NCBI GenBank assembly: GCA_964250215.1 | Contig: CAXUEX010000058.1 | Location: 1-16,928, forward strand | Direction: 5' to 3' | From: DAIDJM01 sp964250215 | GTDB lineage: Bacteria > Pseudomonadota > Alphaproteobacteria > Acetobacterales > Acetobacteraceae | DNA: 16,928 nucleotides | Shown: one piece after another, positions 1 through 8,263 of the stretch | Layout of the letters: every line of letters starts with the position of its first letter | Numbering within the stretch: position 1 is the first letter of the stretch | The notes under the pieces: model-generated | What the model saw: only the letters and a program-made list of their open reading frames with translations | The model's database searches: none | What the model was told of the DNA's origin: nothing | Made by a program: the position numbers and the translations under genes

Positions 1-1442
1 GCCAGAACGTTCCGCATACGTAACAAAAACAGCGCCCCCGGCCAGAAATCACCCCTCCGGCTCCCGCAAAACCACTCCCCCCGCCGCCGCAGCCCCAGCC
101 AGTAATACGCCGCCGAAACCGCCATCACCGCCGCCGTCGCCACCAGGCTCTTCCGTCCCACCTTCGGATCCAGCGCGCTCGTATAGATAACAAAGCCCAG
201 CGCCAGCAGCGCCAGCACCGGCGGCCAAGGATAGAACGGCATCTTGTAGCGCGCATGGGCCGTCCGCCCGCTCCGCCGCCCCACGATCGCGGCGAGGCAC
301 AGCGACGCATAAACCACCACGATCGTGGTGGAAGTCAGCACCAGCAGCAACTGCATATCCACGAAACACAGCATCGCCGCCAGCACGCCGGTCACCAGTG
401 TCGCCACCCACGGCGAGCCGAACCGCGGATGCACGCGCATCAGCGCGCGGTTGATCGGCCCGGCCCAAACCTCGTCGCGCCCGCTGCTGAACAACATGCG
501 CGCCACCAGCACCACCACCGCGATATCCGCATTCACGATCGCCAGCGCCACGCACAGATTGATCGCCGTGCCCAGCGCCCGCCCGCCGCGCTCGCGCACG
601 AAATCGCCGAACATCGTGTCGCTGCCGAACAGTGCCGCCAGGTCCTGCCCGCCATGCAGCATCGCCGCCAGCGGCACGATCTGCGAAACCACGCTGATCG
701 CCAGCGCCAGCATCACCGCGCGCGCCACATGCCGCGGCGCCTCCTGCGTCTCCTCGCCCAGATAGATCGCATTGCCGTAACCATAGAACGCGAAAATCGC
801 CACCGAAGTGGCCAGTGCGATGGCCCCGGCACTCGCCGGCACCAATTGCCCCGCCGCATCCAGCATCACCGGATGCGCCAGCGTCGCGATCCAGGAACGC
901 GCCGGATAGAAAAAACCCAGCGCCGTCACCACCACCAGCGCCACCAGTTCCAGCAGCAGGAATATGCCGGTGATCAGCGCGTTGGTGCGCACGTTCAGGA
1001 TGGCGCAGAACGTGGTGAACGCAACGCAGAACAGCGCATCGCCGATCGCCGAGGTGCCGCGCACCAGCGCGCCGATGTAGTTGCCCAGCCCCAGCGCCAC
1101 CACCGTGATCGTCAGCGCCAGCACCACCAGGTTCACACCCAGGATCACGAAACCCGCCGGCTTCCCCAGCGTCCGTCCCACAATGGCGTATTCGCCGCCC
1201 GTCAGCGGATACGCGCTTGCCAGCTCGGCATACACATAGGCCGTGAGCAGGCTGACAAACGCGCCGCCCACAAAACTCAGCAGCGCACCCGATCCCGCCT
1301 GCTCCACGATCCCCGGCACGATGACGAAAATCGAGGAAGCCGGCGTCACCGAGGAAAGCGTGATCAGCAGCACGCCCAGCGTCTTCATGCTGCGCGGAAA
1401 CGCCGCCGCCACCACGCTCGTGTCGGCTTGCCCAATACTCAT
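1..1442 (-). CDS. APC-family amino acid/amine permease (C-terminus beyond left edge)
   Basis: Inner-membrane transporter of the amino acid-polyamine-organocation superfamily, expected to import an amino acid or amine by secondary transport. The reading frame from ATG at 1442 stays open to the window edge, giving about 480 residues, close to the usual family length, so little is missing. The first membrane segment (about residues 22-45) contains the TPASS unwound-helix region, and the family signature ELASAYPLTGGEYAIVGR follows at about 73-90. About a dozen hydrophobic segments follow. The last visible 30 residues are arginine-rich and not obviously helical, so the tail is atypical. The start codon overlaps the TGA of the upstream glutamine-synthetase-like gene (ATGA), and only a weak AGG lies before it, so translational coupling is likely. 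Pairing with such a ligase suggests a PuuP-like amine importer, but the substrate cannot be read from sequence. Confidence 0.88.
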   Translation of the reverse strand, partial: MSIGQADTSVVAAAFPRSMKTLGVLLITLSSVTPASSIFVIVPGIVEQAGSGALLSFVGGAFVSLLTAYVYAELASAYPLTGGEYAIVGRTLGKPAGFVILGVNLVVLALTITVVALGLGNYIGALVRGTSAIGDALFCVAFTTFCAILNVRTNALITGIFLLLELVALVVVTALGFFYPARSWIATLAHPVMLDAAGQLVPASAGAIALATSVAIFAFYGYGNAIYLGEETQEAPRHVARAVMLALAISVVSQIVPLAAMLHGGQDLAALFGSDTMFGDFVRERGGRALGTAINLCVALAIVNADIAVVVLVARMLFSSGRDEVWAGPINRALMRVHPRFGSPWVATLVTGVLAAMLCFVDMQLLLVLTSTTIVVVYASLCLAAIVGRRSGRTAHARYKMPFYPWPPVLALLALGFVIYTSALDPKVGRKSLVATAAVMAVSAAYYWLGLRRRGEWFCGSRRGDFWPGALFLLRMRNVL

Positions 1443-2725
1443 AAATAGAACCTGTATTCCGGATCCGTCACGGCATCGAGCAGCGCCGCCGCTTCCGCCT
1501 GTTTCAGCGCCACGAACAGCCGCAGAAAATCGGCGCCCACATAGCGCGGCAGCACTCGCGCGCCCGACATCGCTCCGAGCGCCGCGAAAATATCGCGCGG
1601 CGGCGGCGGCGCGTCCGCATCCACCGCCAGCGACTGCGCAATGCCATGATGCGCCGCCGCCAGCACCGCCGCCATCGCCAGATGCGGCGAGGCATCGGCG
1701 CCAGCCACCCGATGCTCGACGCGTCGCGCCGCGCCCGCGCCGGCGGGAATGCGGAACGCCACATCCCGCCGGTTCTCGCCCCACGCACCGTCCAGCGCAA
1801 CGAACGCGCCCGGCCGGTAGCGGCGATACGCGCTGAAGCTCGGCGCGAAGAACGCCATGCTCTCCCGGTGCAGCGCGCGCATCCCGGCAATCGCCCGGCG
1901 CAGCAGCGCCTCGCCGCCATCGGCCGCGAAGCGGTTGCGGCCTGTTTCATCTACAAAACTAAGATGCATGTGCAGCCCGCTGCCCGGCTGATCGGCATAG
2001 GGCTTGGCCATGAAGCTCGCGCGCGCGCCCCTCGCAGCTGCCACCCCCAATGTCGCCCGCCGCAGCAGCGCCGCCTGGTCCGCGGCCAGCAGCGGATCGG
2101 CAAGATGCGGCAGGTTCACCTCGAACTGCCCCGGCCCGTATTCGCTAACCAGCGCGCCGGCGGCAATGCCCTGCGCCGCCAGCGCCGCGTGCAACGCATG
2201 CAGGAATTCGCCATGGTCTTCGATGCGCTGCACGCAAAGATGCCCGGCCGATCCGGCAATGTCGCCGTTGCGCAAACGTGGCGGCACCGGCCGGCCCTGC
2301 GCATCCGGCACAATCAGGTAGAACTCCAACTCGCACGCAACCACCGGATGCAGCCCATCGGCGCGGCATATGGCCACCACATCTTCCAGCACGCGGCGCG
2401 GATCGAACCATTGTCCCGCCATGCCGAGCTGCACCTGCGCCAGCCCCACGCGCCACGGCACCGGCATCGGCGTCCCGGGCAGCGGCATCGCGATGGCATC
2501 CGGGTCGCCGTCCTCCGCGCCCAATCCCAGCGGCCCGCGCGAGGCGCCGGTTGCATCCAGGATCAGCGCGCTCGCCGAAAAGGTGATGCCCTCGCGCAAC
2601 AGCCCAGGCCACGCGGACGCGGGCAAACGCTTGCCCCGGGCGATACCGTTCACGTCGAAGACGAAAGCATCGAGGAATTCGCAGCCATCGGGCAGCGCCT
2701 CGGCGGCGCGGGACGAAAGGTCCAT
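1439..2725 (-). CDS. Glutamine synthetase family protein (PuuA-like gamma-glutamyl ligase)
   Basis: Cytoplasmic ATP-dependent ligase of the glutamine synthetase fold, 428 residues. The N-terminal motif DVNGIARGKRLP (24-35) is typical of the gamma-glutamylpolyamine synthetase-like branch. Metal and substrate motifs are present: ELE (132-134), EYGPGQFEVN (195-204), GSGLHMHLS (248-256), GENRRDVAFRIP (316-327) and RRVEHR (334-339). The C-terminus (KQAEAAALLDAVTDPEYRFYL region) lacks the adenylylation tyrosine loop of housekeeping GlnA and is shorter than GlnA (about 470). I chose the start at 2725 because the family begins near here. The frame stays open to an ATG at 2827, but that 34-residue extension is Arg-rich and unlike the family. 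No Shine-Dalgarno is visible before 2725; a small hairpin (2728-2740) sits there instead. It is the first gene of a pair with the permease. The true acceptor (polyamine, ethanolamine, aniline or other) is unknown. Confidence 0.87.
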   Translation of the reverse strand: MDLSSRAAEALPDGCEFLDAFVFDVNGIARGKRLPASAWPGLLREGITFSASALILDATGASRGPLGLGAEDGDPDAIAMPLPGTPMPVPWRVGLAQVQLGMAGQWFDPRRVLEDVVAICRADGLHPVVACELEFYLIVPDAQGRPVPPRLRNGDIAGSAGHLCVQRIEDHGEFLHALHAALAAQGIAAGALVSEYGPGQFEVNLPHLADPLLAADQAALLRRATLGVAAARGARASFMAKPYADQPGSGLHMHLSFVDETGRNRFAADGGEALLRRAIAGMRALHRESMAFFAPSFSAYRRYRPGAFVALDGAWGENRRDVAFRIPAGAGAARRVEHRVAGADASPHLAMAAVLAAAHHGIAQSLAVDADAPPPPRDIFAALGAMSGARVLPRYVGADFLRLFVALKQAEAAALLDAVTDPEYRFYL

Positions 2726-2727
2726 GG

Positions 2728-2740
2728 CGCCAGTTTGGCG
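2728..2740 (-). repeat. Small inverted repeat just upstream of the glutamine-synthetase-like start
   Basis: CGCCA and TGGCG arms separated by 3 bases lie 2 bases upstream of the chosen ATG (2725), where a ribosome binding site would be expected. It could fold in the mRNA, but such a short GC-rich hairpin can occur by chance. Confidence 0.35.
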
Positions 2741-2853
2741 GCCGGATACGCGCTTGCAAAGCCGGCATGGTTCTCGCAGGGCCGCGATCGGCCTTATGGC
2801 TTGCGCGGCGCGGCGCGGCGGGACCAAGCTGGAATTTTCTCCGGGGGGAAATC

Positions 2854-5322
2854 ATGGGACGAAAGCGATGTGCTGCCTGGCCGGTCATCATCGGCGCCGG
2901 ATTGCTTCCTGTTGCGGCATCGGCGCAGACCGCCGGCACCGCTAAGGTGACCGGCGGCAAGCACATCGAGGAAGTCACCGTCACCGCGCAGAAGCGCGCG
3001 CAGAACGTCCGCAAGGTGCCGATCAGCATCAGCGTGCTGAGCAGTCAGCAGCTCAAAGCCGACCACATCCAGAACTTCGCCGATCTCACCCGCGCCGTTC
3101 CGAACCTGTCGTTTTCCAGCGGCGCCGGACCCGGCACCTCCACACTGGAAATCCGCGGCGTCGCGAGCGAGGCGGGCACCGCAACGGTAGCGCTTTATCT
3201 CGACGATGTGTCTCTCACGACACGCAACATCTACACCGAGGGAACCGCCGAGCCGCGTTTCCTCGACATCTCGCGCGTCGAAGTGCTGCGCGGCCCGCAA
3301 GGCACGCTGTATGGCGCCAGCGCGCTCGGCGGCACGCTGCGCTACATCACCAACCAGCCGGACCTGGAAAAATACGGCGGCAGCGTCTTCAGCGAACTCT
3401 CCGGCACCTACCACGGCAGCGTGAACTGGGACGAGCAGGGCGTGGCCAACATCCCGCTGATCCCGGGCCAGCTCGCGCTGCGCGTGGCCGGCGAAACCGG
3501 CGGCAACTCCGGCTATATCAACAACATCGATCCAACGACCGGGCAGACCATCAAGGCCAACATCAATTCCGAAGGCTTCGACGACAGCCGCGCGACGCTG
3601 CTATGGAAACCAAACGACTGGCTGACCGTCACGCCATCGATCTATTGGCAGGAGGACATCGCGCGCGACAACGACGCGCAATACACATCGTTGCCGAATT
3701 TCCAAACGCCCAAGGTGGTGGCCGAGCCGGGCACCGATCGGCTGTTCGTGCCGAGCGTGACCGTGAATGCCGATCTCGGCTGGGCGAGCCTGATCTCCGT
3801 CACCAGCGCGTTCCGCCGCACGTTCGACCGCGTGCAGGACAGCACGATCTACAACAACCTCGCCTTCTATCTCTGCGATCCGATGGATCCGGTGATCACC
3901 TGCTCGGACAGCAACGGCAATCCGGTGTATAATTCACCGAAGGGCCTGTATCAGGCGCTGAACAATCTGCCCAGCAGTACTCTGTACAAGAACAACACCA
4001 GACAATTCCAGCAGGAAATCCGGCTGGTATCCAAGCCCTACGATCCGGAGGGTGTCCCGTTCACCTGGATAGCGGGGCTATATTACAGTCAGGAATACGC
4101 GCAATTCCGCGACATCGAAAAAGTCTACGGCGCCAGCGCCGCGATCGACAAATACGGCCTGAACCTGAACGACCCCACGCAGATCGCCAACGCCTTCCCG
4201 AACTCCATTGCCGCCGATTATGTCTTCAACGGCATCCAGCAATACGACACCACGCAATACGCCGTGTTCGGCGATCTCACCTATTATCCGATCCCCGCGC
4301 TGCGCCTCACCGTCGGCTCGCGATATCTGTTCGCGCGCGATGGCGAGAAATCCGACCAGACGCTGTTCTACAGCTATGGCCTGCAAGGCCCCACCAGCGC
4401 CGTGGGCAAGTTCTATGCCTTCACACCGCGCTTCACCGCCGATTTCGACATCACACCGGAACAGACGCTGTATGCCAACGCTTCCAAGGGCTACCGTCTG
4501 GGCAGCGAGAACCGCATCATTGCCTATATTCCGGCCCAGGCCGGCGCGATCGGCACGCCCTCCTATGATCTGAATCAGCTCGGCCTGCACAGCTCGCCCA
4601 CCTTCTACGGTCCGGACAAGCTGTGGAATTTCGAGGTGGGCGACAAATTCCGCTTTCTTGGCGGCAGGATCGTGGGTTCCGGCGACGTGTATTACATCCT
4701 TTGGGACAATATCCAGCAGATGATCCCGCTCACCACCAGCGGCCTGAATTTCGAAACCAACGCCGGCAATGCGAGCATCTGGGGCGCCGAATTCGAGCTG
4801 CGCGGCCGCGCCACCGAGCAGCTCACGCTCGGCCTGAACGGCGGCTACACGCATGCCACGCTGGATAACGGCGTGTTCGTCGGCAGCACACGGCTGATCG
4901 GTACCTATCCGGGCGACATCGTGCCCGGCGTGCCGCGTTACAGCGTGGATTTCAATGCGCGACAGGATTTCGTGTTCAGCGACGCGATCACCGGCTTCGG
5001 CTATATCGATACACCCTGGGTGGGCCGCAGCCGTGGCGTGGCGATCGCCGGCAACTCGGATTACAACCGCCCGTCCTACGCCACGATCGATGCGGTGCTG
5101 GGCCTGGACTACAGTCGCTGGGAATTCTCGCTGTTCGGTAAGAACCTCACGAACAACAACAAGATCATTCAGCATCCGTCCGTGCAGGGTTCCGGCGTGG
5201 ATATCGCCGGCCAGTCGCCGATCTACGGCTTCAGCTACCGCGGCGGTCCACTGCTGCCAAACACCCAGGGCTTCACGCTGCGCCCGCTCACCGTCGGGGT
5301 GAACGCCACCTACAAATTCTAA
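2854..5322 (+). CDS. TonB-dependent outer-membrane receptor
   Basis: Outer-membrane beta-barrel that takes up a ligand with energy from TonB-ExbBD; 822 residues. The signal peptide (1-24) ends ASA before Q25. The TonB box is EEVTVTA (39-45). The plug domain follows (about 48-170) with the conserved stretches YLDDVS, RVEVLRGPQGTLYGASALGG and TLRYITNQP. The rest is barrel, with alternating aromatic strands and a terminal phenylalanine (NATYKF), the expected barrel-assembly signal. One outer loop carries a close cysteine pair (C341, C350), possibly a disulfide. I chose the ATG at 2854 because it is preceded by GGGGGGAA and begins the signal peptide; the frame is open to 2767. The style matches the FyuA-like receptors abundant in acetic acid bacteria and sphingomonads, whose ligands include siderophores, haem and oligosaccharides. 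The ligand is not determinable here. It is divergent from the permease/ligase pair. Confidence 0.93.
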   Translation: MGRKRCAAWPVIIGAGLLPVAASAQTAGTAKVTGGKHIEEVTVTAQKRAQNVRKVPISISVLSSQQLKADHIQNFADLTRAVPNLSFSSGAGPGTSTLEIRGVASEAGTATVALYLDDVSLTTRNIYTEGTAEPRFLDISRVEVLRGPQGTLYGASALGGTLRYITNQPDLEKYGGSVFSELSGTYHGSVNWDEQGVANIPLIPGQLALRVAGETGGNSGYINNIDPTTGQTIKANINSEGFDDSRATLLWKPNDWLTVTPSIYWQEDIARDNDAQYTSLPNFQTPKVVAEPGTDRLFVPSVTVNADLGWASLISVTSAFRRTFDRVQDSTIYNNLAFYLCDPMDPVITCSDSNGNPVYNSPKGLYQALNNLPSSTLYKNNTRQFQQEIRLVSKPYDPEGVPFTWIAGLYYSQEYAQFRDIEKVYGASAAIDKYGLNLNDPTQIANAFPNSIAADYVFNGIQQYDTTQYAVFGDLTYYPIPALRLTVGSRYLFARDGEKSDQTLFYSYGLQGPTSAVGKFYAFTPRFTADFDITPEQTLYANASKGYRLGSENRIIAYIPAQAGAIGTPSYDLNQLGLHSSPTFYGPDKLWNFEVGDKFRFLGGRIVGSGDVYYILWDNIQQMIPLTTSGLNFETNAGNASIWGAEFELRGRATEQLTLGLNGGYTHATLDNGVFVGSTRLIGTYPGDIVPGVPRYSVDFNARQDFVFSDAITGFGYIDTPWVGRSRGVAIAGNSDYNRPSYATIDAVLGLDYSRWEFSLFGKNLTNNNKIIQHPSVQGSGVDIAGQSPIYGFSYRGGPLLPNTQGFTLRPLTVGVNATYKF

Positions 5323-5332
5323 GAATCAGGTT

Positions 5333-5374
5333 CCAAGGACTTGTCCTTGGCGGGGTCCAGGGGCAGAGCCCTGG
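5333..5374. repeat. Double palindrome (REP-like intergenic element)
   Basis: Two adjacent inverted repeats fill most of the 56-bp gap between the receptor and the aminotransferase. The first has perfect 8-base arms CCAAGGAC and GTCCTTGG with a TT centre (5333-5350). The second has arms CCAGGG (5357-5362) and CCCTGG (5369-5374) with a 6-base loop. The second arm ends 4 bases before the ATG at 5379. There is no T-run, so it is not a classical terminator on either strand. The arrangement resembles dispersed palindromic elements that I believe are common between genes in Acetobacteraceae; this is recollection, not a search result. Confidence 0.6.
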
Positions 5375-5378
5375 CCTT

Positions 5379-6554
5379 ATGCCCATCCAGTTTCTAGACC
5401 TCGCCGCCCAGCAACGCCGTCTAGGCCAAGCGCTTCGCACCCGCATCGACAAGGTGCTCGCGCATTGCCAGTTCGTGCTGGGCCCGGAGGTGGCCGAACT
5501 GGAGCAGCGCCTGGCCGAATATGCCGGCGCCGCGCATTGCGTGAGTGTCAGCTCCGGCACCGATGCCCTGCAGATCGCCATGATGGCGGAAGGCATAGGC
5601 CGCGGCCACGCGGTGTTCCTGCCCGCCTTCACCTACACCGCCACCGCCGAGGTGCCGCTGCTGCTGGGCGCCACGCCGGTGTTCGTCGATATCGATCCGC
5701 ATACCTTCCAGATCGATCCCGCCGATCTGCAGCGGCGTATCGCGTCGGTGCAGGCGGTCGGCGCCGCGCAGCCGCGCGCCATCGTCGGCGTCGATCTGTT
5801 CGGCCAACCCGCACCCTGGCCCGAGCTTCGCGCCATCGCCGAGAAGCACGGAATGTTCCTGCTGGACGATTGCGCGCAAAGCTTCGGCGCGAGTTTGGCC
5901 GGCCGGAAGCTCGGCCGCGAGGCGGATGCGACCGCGATCAGCTTCTTTCCCAGCAAGCCGCTCGGCGGCTATGGCGACGGCGGCGCGCTGCTGACCGAGT
6001 CGGCCGACCGCGCCGCGCTGTATCGCAGCCTGCGCACGCATGGCGAAGGCGCGGCGCGCTACGAGGTGCTGCGCACCGGCATGAACGGCAGGCTCGACAC
6101 ATTGCAGGCGGCGGTGCTGCTGACAAAGCTGGAGGTGTTCGAGGCCGAGTTGGCGCAGCGCGAGGCCATCGCGGCACGCTACGATGCGCGTCTGGCCGGT
6201 GCGGTGCAGATTCCGGCGCGCGTGCCGGACAGCCGCGCGGCCTGGGCGATCTATGCGGTGCTGCTGCCGGATGGCGCCGACCGGGATCGCGTGCAGACCT
6301 CGCTGCGCAGCGAGGGCGTGCCCAGCGCGGTTTATTACCCGCGGCCGCTGCACCATCAGCCGGCCTACCGTCCGCAGCACACGGGCAACCCGCTGCCGGT
6401 GGCCGAAGCGATCGCCGGCCGCATCCTGGCCCTGCCGATCCACCCCGATCTCGCCTTGCCGGATGCCGATCTGGTCGCTGCCGCCCTGCGCGCGGCGGTT
6501 GCGCAACCGGGCGGCCCAGTTCGAGTTCAAGGCGACGAGGAGACCGCACGATGA
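5379..6554 (+). CDS. DegT/DnrJ/EryC1/StrS-family sugar aminotransferase (WbpE/WlbC-like)
   Basis: PLP-dependent transaminase that makes an amino sugar nucleotide from a keto sugar nucleotide; 391 residues, normal family length. The N-terminus MPIQFLDLAAQ is the family start. SSGTDAL (58-64) contacts the cofactor phosphate, LLDDCAQSFGA (161-171) carries the ring-binding aspartate D164, and SFFPSKPLGGYGDGG (188-202) carries the Schiff-base lysine K193. GVPSAVYYPRPLHHQPAY near the C-terminus closely resembles WbpE/WlbC, which aminate the 3-oxo-glucuronate intermediate of di-N-acetylated mannuronic/glucuronic acid synthesis. That substrate is inferred, not shown. No visible Shine-Dalgarno precedes the ATG; a palindrome ends 4 bases before it. 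No other sugar-nucleotide gene is adjacent. Its stop overlaps the next ATG (ATGA). Confidence 0.9.
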   Translation: MPIQFLDLAAQQRRLGQALRTRIDKVLAHCQFVLGPEVAELEQRLAEYAGAAHCVSVSSGTDALQIAMMAEGIGRGHAVFLPAFTYTATAEVPLLLGATPVFVDIDPHTFQIDPADLQRRIASVQAVGAAQPRAIVGVDLFGQPAPWPELRAIAEKHGMFLLDDCAQSFGASLAGRKLGREADATAISFFPSKPLGGYGDGGALLTESADRAALYRSLRTHGEGAARYEVLRTGMNGRLDTLQAAVLLTKLEVFEAELAQREAIAARYDARLAGAVQIPARVPDSRAAWAIYAVLLPDGADRDRVQTSLRSEGVPSAVYYPRPLHHQPAYRPQHTGNPLPVAEAIAGRILALPIHPDLALPDADLVAAALRAAVAQPGGPVRVQGDEETAR

Positions 6555-6733
6555 GCCGACCCGAGCACGACCACCCTGCCGCCCAAAAGACCGGCACCGA
6601 CACCGTTCCTGACCACGGCATTCCGCCGGGAACCGCCGAGCACGAAGCGAAGGGCACGCCGAACAACGACCGGCACCGGACCGAGCACGCGGTAGTCTCG
6701 GACGAAGCGCGGAATCCCCCGCACGACCCGTAA
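6551..6733 (+). CDS. Small hydrophilic hypothetical protein (60 aa)
   Basis: Not recognised. The ATG at 6551 overlaps the aminotransferase TGA (ATGA), and a GAGGAG ribosome binding site (about 6537-6542) lies 8 bases upstream, so translation is likely coupled. The 60-residue product has no hydrophobic segment, no cysteine and many H, E, D, P, T, N and R residues, so it should be soluble and largely disordered. It ends 12 bp before the stop of the convergent peroxidase gene. The start, ribosome site and overlap make it more credible than a random frame, but no homology can be claimed. Confidence 0.55.
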   Translation: MSRPEHDHPAAQKTGTDTVPDHGIPPGTAEHEAKGTPNNDRHRTEHAVVSDEARNPPHDP

Positions 6734-6745
6734 CGCGACTGCGGC

Positions 6746-8263
6746 TTACGGCTGCAACGCAGTATCGGATAGCGTGCCTAGGAACGCGACGATGGCGTTT
6801 TCCTGCGCGTCCGTCAGACCCAGATTTCCAAGCAGTGCCTTATTCTCGTTCGCCGCCTGTTCGGGCGCCGGCCAGCACGTTATCCCCGCGCCGTCGGTGC
6901 CGATCTCCGGATCGCCCTGGCAACGCGGGAGCACATCGCGCGTGTTGTAGAAATGCACGACTTGCTTGAGTGACTTAAAATACCCGTTGTGCATGTAGTC
7001 GCGCTGGAACGTGGCGTATGGCACGAGAGCTGTGTTGCGCGCCGTGGCCACCTGGAACGTGCCGATGAAGCGAGGCGCCAAGGCTTTCCATTGCGGGTTC
7101 GTATCCGCAGAACTGGCCAGGAACGCGCCGACGCCATTGTCCAATTTTTCGGGACCAGCCGGGTTGGCGACGAAGCCATACTGGTCGGGGCGGTTCTCGT
7201 AGAGATAAGGCAGATCTCGGTTGCGCGGCACGCCGATATTGGCCGCGGAGAAATCGGTGAAGAGCGGGTGCGCGCCGGAAGCCGCGTGGCACTGGCTGCA
7301 ATTCGCCACACCCGTGAACAGCTTGTAGCCTTGCATCTCCCGTGGCGTCAGCGTGGCTTTTCCGGCTTGAAACATGTCGAATTTTGAGGAGAAGGAGCTG
7401 ACTTCGGGGCTGGCCTCGTACATCGCGACGGCTTTGCCCATGTCGTGATAGGCGGTGGTGGCCAGCGCGCGGTCGGCCGGGCTGAGTTGCAGGATCGTCG
7501 GATGCATCTGATGAGTCGATAGCGGTATATAACACCTTTGCTGTGCATCGCCGGGAAAGTGGATGTCGAGCGAACCGGAGCCCCATACCTGCGTGAACAG
7601 ATCGCGGTAGGGCCCGGTGGCAATCCGGAACACGACGCAGGCGGAATCAGGATCATCCATTTCGGTGGGTGTCAGCGGCGGGTCCAGCGATTGATCGCCA
7701 GCCGGATTGCCGGTGATCAGGCCGGTGGCGCGCATGTCCCAGAAATTGCCGCCGATGAATTGCTGCGTGGCCGCATCGTAATGCAGCACGGGGGCGAACG
7801 GCGCATAGGCATAGCTCAGCGGCTTGCGCTTGGAGCTGCGTTCATCGGTCGAGCCGGCGAGATCGACGTTTTCGCGGTTTATCGAGGAAACCGCGCTGGT
7901 GAAACCCACCTGCCGGCTGTGGCAAGCGGCGCAAGGCTCGTTGCGGTTCACCGAGAGATTGGCATCGTAGATGACGAGCTTGCCCAGCAGAACCGTGGCA
8001 GCGTTGCCGGATATGCCTTGGCGGAACCGGTTCAGCGCCGCCGCTTCGGTGGCGTTGTCTTCCGCGAGCACTTGTCGGGCATCGCGGCTGGTTTGCAGCA
8101 GCCGGAAATAATTCACCTCGGGACACTTCGAATAACCGACGCATTGCTGAATCGGTTGCGACCAGGCGATAGCAGGGGCGGCTAGCGCCGTGCCGCAAAG
8201 CAGCAAGCAGCCGAACCAATTTGGTGCAGCTGTGCCGCTGCAGAATGTGCCGCGATCACGCAT
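6746..8263 (-). CDS. Di-haem cytochrome c peroxidase family protein
   Basis: Periplasmic c-type cytochrome of the bacterial CCP/MauG family; 505 residues. The N-terminal signal sequence has a hydrophobic core at about 17-33. Haem sites are CAACH (111-115) and CSQCH (322-326). Between them GGNFWDMRATG (171-181) followed by PPLTPTEMD (195-203) corresponds to the family's FWDGRA...P.EM region. YMHNGYFKSLKQVVHFYN (423-440) matches the conserved C-terminal YMHDG-like segment. At 505 residues it is much longer than classical CcpA (about 320-350), with added segments and several extra cysteines (C41, C47, C209, C244, C448, C463) that could form disulfides. The start is secure: GGGAGGAA lies 4-5 bases before the ATG. 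It follows lexA on the same strand after 90 bp. It could be a peroxidase or a MauG-like oxidase; the sequence alone does not decide. Confidence 0.87.
   Translation of the reverse strand: MRDRGTFCSGTAAPNWFGCLLLCGTALAAPAIAWSQPIQQCVGYSKCPEVNYFRLLQTSRDARQVLAEDNATEAAALNRFRQGISGNAATVLLGKLVIYDANLSVNRNEPCAACHSRQVGFTSAVSSINRENVDLAGSTDERSSKRKPLSYAYAPFAPVLHYDAATQQFIGGNFWDMRATGLITGNPAGDQSLDPPLTPTEMDDPDSACVVFRIATGPYRDLFTQVWGSGSLDIHFPGDAQQRCYIPLSTHQMHPTILQLSPADRALATTAYHDMGKAVAMYEASPEVSSFSSKFDMFQAGKATLTPREMQGYKLFTGVANCSQCHAASGAHPLFTDFSAANIGVPRNRDLPYLYENRPDQYGFVANPAGPEKLDNGVGAFLASSADTNPQWKALAPRFIGTFQVATARNTALVPYATFQRDYMHNGYFKSLKQVVHFYNTRDVLPRCQGDPEIGTDGAGITCWPAPEQAANENKALLGNLGLTDAQENAIVAFLGTLSDTALQP

Noticed and set aside
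255..1448. Long plus-strand open frame of about 397 codons opposite the permease
   Set aside because: Its product is Arg/His/Gln-rich low-complexity sequence with no family features; it is the antisense shadow of a clear APC permease in GC-rich DNA.
2803..2822. Period-5 GC repeat (GCGCG-like units) upstream of the TonB receptor
   Set aside because: About four imperfect units in a GC-rich background; too short to call a functional repeat.
1646..2950. Plus-strand open frame of about 434 codons over the glutamine-synthetase-like gene
   Set aside because: Antisense to a gene with all glutamine synthetase motifs; composition is typical of a shadow frame.
4078..5175. Minus-strand open frame of 365 codons inside the TonB receptor
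   Set aside because: Antisense to conserved barrel coding sequence, with no recognisable motifs or ribosome site.
5465..6733. Plus-strand open frame of 422 codons overlapping the aminotransferase
   Set aside because: Most is an out-of-frame shadow; only its last 60 codons from 6551 are kept as a small coupled gene.
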